Shown piece after piece: positions 60,228-64,000 of a stretch of 64,000 bases of DNA. Source of the stretch: Trichuris trichiura (taxonomy: Eukaryota > Nematoda > Enoplea > Trichinellida > Trichuridae). The first letter of the stretch is position 1, and the number at the start of each line of letters is the position of its first letter. Both the position numbers and the translations under genes were made by a program. Location: contig JBAJFE010000004.1 in NCBI GenBank assembly GCA_037903355.1, positions 3,596,001 through 3,660,000 of the forward strand. The letters run 5' to 3'. Below the pieces are notes generated by a model. That model worked only from the letters and a program-made list of their open reading frames with translations, made no database searches and had not been told where the DNA came from.

Positions 60228-60718
60228 TTTATTCTAACATTTTCGCGGGATTTTTTAACCCGTTGTTCATTAAACGTTTATGTAGAAAACGTTAACGGAG
60301 CTTTCGTGTCTCCGCTGGACTCGTCATCAGCGTAAATTGTAACGCCCGTCGGGTCGGTCTTTATGGTTGCAAGCCGCCCCATCCGGCCAACTTTGACGGA
60401 GAGCTACTGCCGTCAGCTCTATCTTGAGCCGTCAGGTTTCGGTCCCGCCTAGTCAGTCAGACGGCGCAGCGAGCTTCCAACCGACCTTCCACGACGGCGG
60501 CACGAGAACAAATGAGGACCAGCGAACATTCAATCGACGTTTGCCCGTTTGTTTTAAACAAGCAAACGGGTTTTAAACATGTTTTCCCGCCACTCAAAAA
60601 AAAGAAGAAGAACAGAAAGAAAAGAAAAGAAAAAAAGGAAGAGGACAACGAGGGGCGAAGAAGAATGAAGGTTGAGTGGCGGGAAAGCATGTTTAAAACC
60701 CGTTTGCTTGTTTAAAAC
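60228..60718. mobile_element. left part of the large foldback element, interrupted (unit 3)
   Basis: This is the homologue of 49207 onward: left arm, A/G-rich centre and the first 40 bases or so of the right arm. It stops at TTTAAAAC where the LTR begins. The rest of the right arm should lie beyond the window, after the 3' LTR. Confidence 0.8.
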
Positions 60719-60916
60719 TGTTGTATATAGCAGCACTTAAACTACTCTTCCTTATCACGCACGTTGGGTCTCCTGCGAATCAGGACGACACGGTGTTGGG
60801 AGTGTCATTGTCAGTAGCTCGAGAAGTAGGTCGTTTTGTCGCTCTCTCTAACTTGCGTTCACGAGTAAACGTTCTTCACGTTGGCTGACTCTCTCACGCG
60901 CGCCCATGTTACAACA
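60719..60916 (+). mobile_element. 5' LTR of a Ty3/gypsy retrotransposon (198 bp)
   Basis: It starts TGTTGTATATAG and ends TTACAACA, giving short terminal inverted repeats (TGTTGTA/TACAACA). Two or three bases later comes TTGGCGACGAGG, a primer-binding-site sequence common in gypsy elements. The 3' LTR is outside the window, so the right border is inferred from these signals only. Confidence 0.8.
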
Positions 60917-60948
60917 ATTTGGCGACGAGGTTACAGAACGCTCACAAC

Positions 60949-63900
60949 ATGGCACACTCGAAAGCGGACCTGCAGTCGATCCTCGCTACACAGCAGCAAA
61001 CCCTGCAACAGTTTGCCCAGCTCCAGGAACAGTTCGCCGAAACTTTACAACGGCTCAGTCTGTCTCAAGCGTCCACCGAAAAGATGGTTCGTTCGCATCC
61101 TACTCTGGACACGCTGGCAGCAAGCATCTCAGAATTTGATTACGACCCTAGCACAGAGGACACTTTCGAAGCCTGGTTTTCACGCTACGAAGACTTCTTC
61201 AACATTGAAGCCGCTGAGCTCGATGATGCAGCACGCGTTCGGTTGCTGCTACGCAAGTTACGGACAAACGTACACAAGAAGTACGCTGACTACATTCTGC
61301 CGCGTCACCCTCGTGATGTTCGCTTTGACGAGACAGTTAACATTCTCACGCAGATGTTCGGACAGCAGCGTTCACTCTTCAACGCACGCTATCGATGCTT
61401 GAATTTAACAAAGAACGCGCATGATGACTACATCACATATGGCGGAATCGTGAATCGCGAATGTCAGCGCTTCCAATTGGGCACGCTCAGTGAGGACAAT
61501 TTTAAATGTCTCATTTTTGTATGCGGTCTTCAGTCTCCGAATGACGCAGCTGTTCGACTGAAGCTTCTAAACAAAATCGAGACGGAGCCAAATGTCACGA
61601 TAGCCAAACTCGTGGACGAATGTAATCACCTTCGCAACCTTAAGTATGATACAGAAATGGTTCAACAGTCTGCTGGAAGTAACCCTCTGGAAGTTGACAA
61701 AGTGGCAGCAAAACGGAACTCTCGAAGCTCTTTCACTCAGTGCGATCGCTCACCAGACAAACAGCCTGCTCGTAAGCCCAAGACGCCTTGCTGGCTCTGT
61801 GGAGCATGGCACTACACTCGCTTCTGCCCTTATAAGTCGCATGTCTGTACCAGATGTGGAGACGTGGGGCACAAAGAAGGTTTCTGTCCACCTGCTAAAA
61901 CCTTACCCTCTCCTAAGAGGAAAGTAAGTTTGCGAAAGAAATTTCAACACAGAGGCGCAAAAACAACGCCAAGAGTCAGTTCCACGTATGAATTGTCTTC
62001 GGTCAGTTCTAATGTCTACAGGCGTCATATCTCAGTGAATATAGACAAGAAGGCAGTCACCTTCCAGATTGACACCGGTTCTGATCTGATGATCATCTCC
62101 GTGCAGACCTGGAAGCAACTTGGCTCACCGCCACTTAGCGACACTTCTTCAGTCAGAGCTACGACATACAATGGTGACACTATTCCACTACGAGGTAGCT
62201 TTAGATGTGCATATTCTTTCGGCACTCACAGCGTCTCAGGAACGTGCTACGTGTCAGACATTAGTTCAAATAACCTACTCGGAGCAGAATGGATCTTCAA
62301 ACTTGGTCTGTACGACCAACCGCTGAACAGCCTACAGTCTGACTTACAGCCGGAGGATGAACGGGCACTGATCTGCAGTCCTGAGATACATGCCTTAAGT
62401 GCGTCAAACGCTCGTGAATACGTCTACCGCCGCTATCCTGAAATTTGTAGTGACAGCCTAGGACACTGTAAGTTCGCCAAGGCATCCCTACGCCTACGGC
62501 CAGACGCGCAACCAGTGTTCCGCCCAAAGCGACCGGTACCATACGCTGTCGTACCACTAGTAGAAGCGGAGCTTGATCGTCTTGAAAAGTCAGGTGTAAT
62601 CTCAAAGGTTAACTACTCCGCTTGGGCTGCACCTTTAGTGGCAGTAAGGAAGCGCGACGGTCGCCTGCGGCTCTGCGCAGATTTCTCTACAGGATTGAAT
62701 GATGCTCTCGAAATGCATCAGTATCCCTTGCCGACACCTGAGGACATTTTCTCAACTCTCAACGGTGGAACAGTATTCTCCCAAATTGACTTCTCTGATG
62801 CCTATCTCCAGATCGAAGTAAGTGAAGAGTCAAGAGAACTCTTGACACTTAATACGCACCGCGGTTTGTACCGTTACAACCGCCTTCCTTTTGGCGTAAA
62901 GTCGGCACCAGGTATGTTTCAACAAATTATGGATACCTTGATCGCTGGTCTACATGGAGTAGTCGCATACTTGGACGACGTTATTGTGGTCGGAAAAACA
63001 GAAGAAGCCCATAAACGGAATCTGGACGCCCTTCTCCAAAGAATTGCGGAATGGGGATTTCACATTCGGCTGAGCAAATGTCAGTTTGCTATGCCTGAAG
63101 TCAATTATCTCGGCTGCATAATCAACAAGAACGGTCGCCGTCCGGACCCAAACAGAACGGCAGCTATTACTCGTATGCCAGTTCCTACAAATGTTTCACA
63201 ACTCCGCTCGTTCCTCGGGATGGTCAACCATTACGGCCAATTCATCCGGAACCTGTGCGATGTCAGAGCACCTCTTGACCGACTCCTTCGCAAAGACGCC
63301 AGATTTGAATGGACACCTCGATGTCAACAAGCGTTTGACCAAGTCATCTCCATCATCACCTCCGACTTACTCTTGGCTCATTATGACCCTCGCCAGGAGA
63401 TCATTGTTGCAGCGGATGCTTCTAATAACGGCCTTGGGGCAGTTATATCACACCGTTACGCTGACGGATCAGAGAAAGCTATCTCGCATTCTTCTCGTAT
63501 ACTCACCTCAGCAGAAACATACTACAGTCAAATTGAGAAAGAAGCGCTGGCCTTGATTTTTGCTCTGCGGAAATTTCACAAGATGATCCACGGACGCAGA
63601 TTTACGCTTCTTACTGATCACAAACCGCTACTCGCAATTTTTGGATCAAAAAGTGGGGTCCCTGTGTACACTGCAAGCCGTCTTCAACGATGGGCAACGA
63701 TGACCCTTGCCTACAATTTCACAGTGCAATATCGCCGCACCTCTTCTTTTGGACAGGCAGACGCCTTATCTAGGCTCATTGCGCCACAACCAAAAGACGA
63801 AGAAGTTGGCATTCCAGTGATCGAAGCTGAAATACAGCAAGTTCTGAGAGAGTCAATTCGTGCATTACCAGTGACAGCACGATTAAAGGCTGAGGAAACT

Positions 63901-64000
63901 GCCAAAGATTGGCTTTTACAACGCGTTATCAAGTCCCTTAGAAGCAACTGGCCTCGACATTGTTGCAGTCCAGAACTTAGAAAATTCTTCGATCGGAAAA
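60949..64000 (+). CDS. Ty3/gypsy gag-pol polyprotein, unbroken, runs past the window end
   Basis: From ATG 60949, 32 nt after the LTR, one frame stays open for 1017 codons to the end of the window. Gag comes first (FDYDPSTEDTFEAWFSRYED), then two zinc knuckles near residues 281-316 (CWLCGAWHYTRFC, CTRCGDVGHKEGFC). An aspartic protease follows with FQIDTGSD (near 373). The RT has KRDGRLRLCADFS, LPFGVKSAPGMFQ and YLDDVIVVG (near 675). RNase H has AADASNNGLGAV and LLTDHKPLL (near 890). The linker QADALSRL follows; integrase would come next, outside the window. No frameshift separates gag from pol. The absence of any lesion suggests a recent and possibly active copy. Confidence 0.93.
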   Translation, partial: MAHSKADLQSILATQQQTLQQFAQLQEQFAETLQRLSLSQASTEKMVRSHPTLDTLAASISEFDYDPSTEDTFEAWFSRYEDFFNIEAAELDDAARVRLLLRKLRTNVHKKYADYILPRHPRDVRFDETVNILTQMFGQQRSLFNARYRCLNLTKNAHDDYITYGGIVNRECQRFQLGTLSEDNFKCLIFVCGLQSPNDAAVRLKLLNKIETEPNVTIAKLVDECNHLRNLKYDTEMVQQSAGSNPLEVDKVAAKRNSRSSFTQCDRSPDKQPARKPKTPCWLCGAWHYTRFCPYKSHVCTRCGDVGHKEGFCPPAKTLPSPKRKVSLRKKFQHRGAKTTPRVSSTYELSSVSSNVYRRHISVNIDKKAVTFQIDTGSDLMIISVQTWKQLGSPPLSDTSSVRATTYNGDTIPLRGSFRCAYSFGTHSVSGTCYVSDISSNNLLGAEWIFKLGLYDQPLNSLQSDLQPEDERALICSPEIHALSASNAREYVYRRYPEICSDSLGHCKFAKASLRLRPDAQPVFRPKRPVPYAVVPLVEAELDRLEKSGVISKVNYSAWAAPLVAVRKRDGRLRLCADFSTGLNDALEMHQYPLPTPEDIFSTLNGGTVFSQIDFSDAYLQIEVSEESRELLTLNTHRGLYRYNRLPFGVKSAPGMFQQIMDTLIAGLHGVVAYLDDVIVVGKTEEAHKRNLDALLQRIAEWGFHIRLSKCQFAMPEVNYLGCIINKNGRRPDPNRTAAITRMPVPTNVSQLRSFLGMVNHYGQFIRNLCDVRAPLDRLLRKDARFEWTPRCQQAFDQVISIITSDLLLAHYDPRQEIIVAADASNNGLGAVISHRYADGSEKAISHSSRILTSAETYYSQIEKEALALIFALRKFHKMIHGRRFTLLTDHKPLLAIFGSKSGVPVYTASRLQRWATMTLAYNFTVQYRRTSSFGQADALSRLIAPQPKDEEVGIPVIEAEIQQVLRESIRALPVTARLKAEETAKDWLLQRVIKSLRSNWPRHCCSPELRKFFDRK

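Larger units (their letters stand above)
50949..60718. repeat. segmental duplication unit 3
   Basis: Same order as unit 2, with further insertions: a pogo-type element (50989-52007), a foldback (55765-56182), an expanded hairpin region (55261-55420) and a Penelope-like fragment (59238-59932). Its right end is interrupted by the LTR retrotransposon starting at 60719. Confidence 0.85.

Noticed and set aside
35850..60718. CRISPR-like array suspected from repeated tRNA and hairpin motifs
   Set aside because: Spacing is irregular and kilobase-scale, the repeats are tRNAs and transposon ends, and the genome is eukaryotic.
60881..61402. 173-codon plus-strand frame at the gypsy 5' end
   Set aside because: Shadow of the true gag-pol frame that starts at 60949 and carries all the domain motifs.

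Overview
The window is nuclear DNA from an animal, most likely a nematode and probably of the Trichuris/Trichinella (clade I) type. I infer this from introns of mostly 45-70 nt, TTAGGC-type interstitial telomere motifs, a type II activin/TGF-beta receptor, Drosha, a polypeptide GalNAc-transferase, and intron-containing tRNA-Tyr genes. No bacterial features are present. Genus-level placement is inference.

Positions 1-35,340 are gene-bearing. A polyglutamine-rich nuclear-type protein of unknown function lies on the minus strand (978-3928). After a 4.9 kb spacer comes an activin type II receptor kinase (daf-4-like, 8856-10928, plus), then Drosha in about 23 small exons (12017-17241, plus). The stretch 17.2-31.8 kb is gene-poor. 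It holds short inverted-repeat elements with TTAGGC/GCCTAA motifs and a three-exon gene for a small secreted, probably amidated peptide (21815-22271, minus) that no single open frame reveals. A GALNT1-type GalNAc-transferase in 12 exons (31864-35337, plus) ends this part.

Positions 35,850-60,700 are three tandem copies of one segment (units 1-3). Each unit carries a GT31 beta-1,3-galactosyltransferase-like gene on the minus strand and four tRNA-Tyr(GUA) sequences, two per strand. The unit 1 transferase is a pseudogene. The unit 2 copy has a one-base insertion that removes the membrane-anchor frame. The unit 3 copy looks intact. Comparing units gives empty and filled sites, so later insertions can be read directly: a Ty3/gypsy gag-protease fragment (units 2 and 3), foldback repeats with 11-15 bp target duplications, a 5'-truncated Penelope-like element, and an internally deleted pogo/Tigger-type DNA transposon. 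From 60,719 a Ty3/gypsy retrotransposon with a 198-bp LTR and an unbroken gag-pol frame runs off the window end, inserted inside a foldback repeat.

The most distinctive non-genic signal is a recurring small hairpin, CTGANGAC-stem-GAAAGC, with different paired stems, in almost every foldback repeat and in the 3' part of the Penelope-like fragment. It resembles a hammerhead-ribozyme core, which is known from Penelope-like elements. It links the foldback repeats of the 38-60 kb region to that element type and occurs once more inside a Drosha intron.
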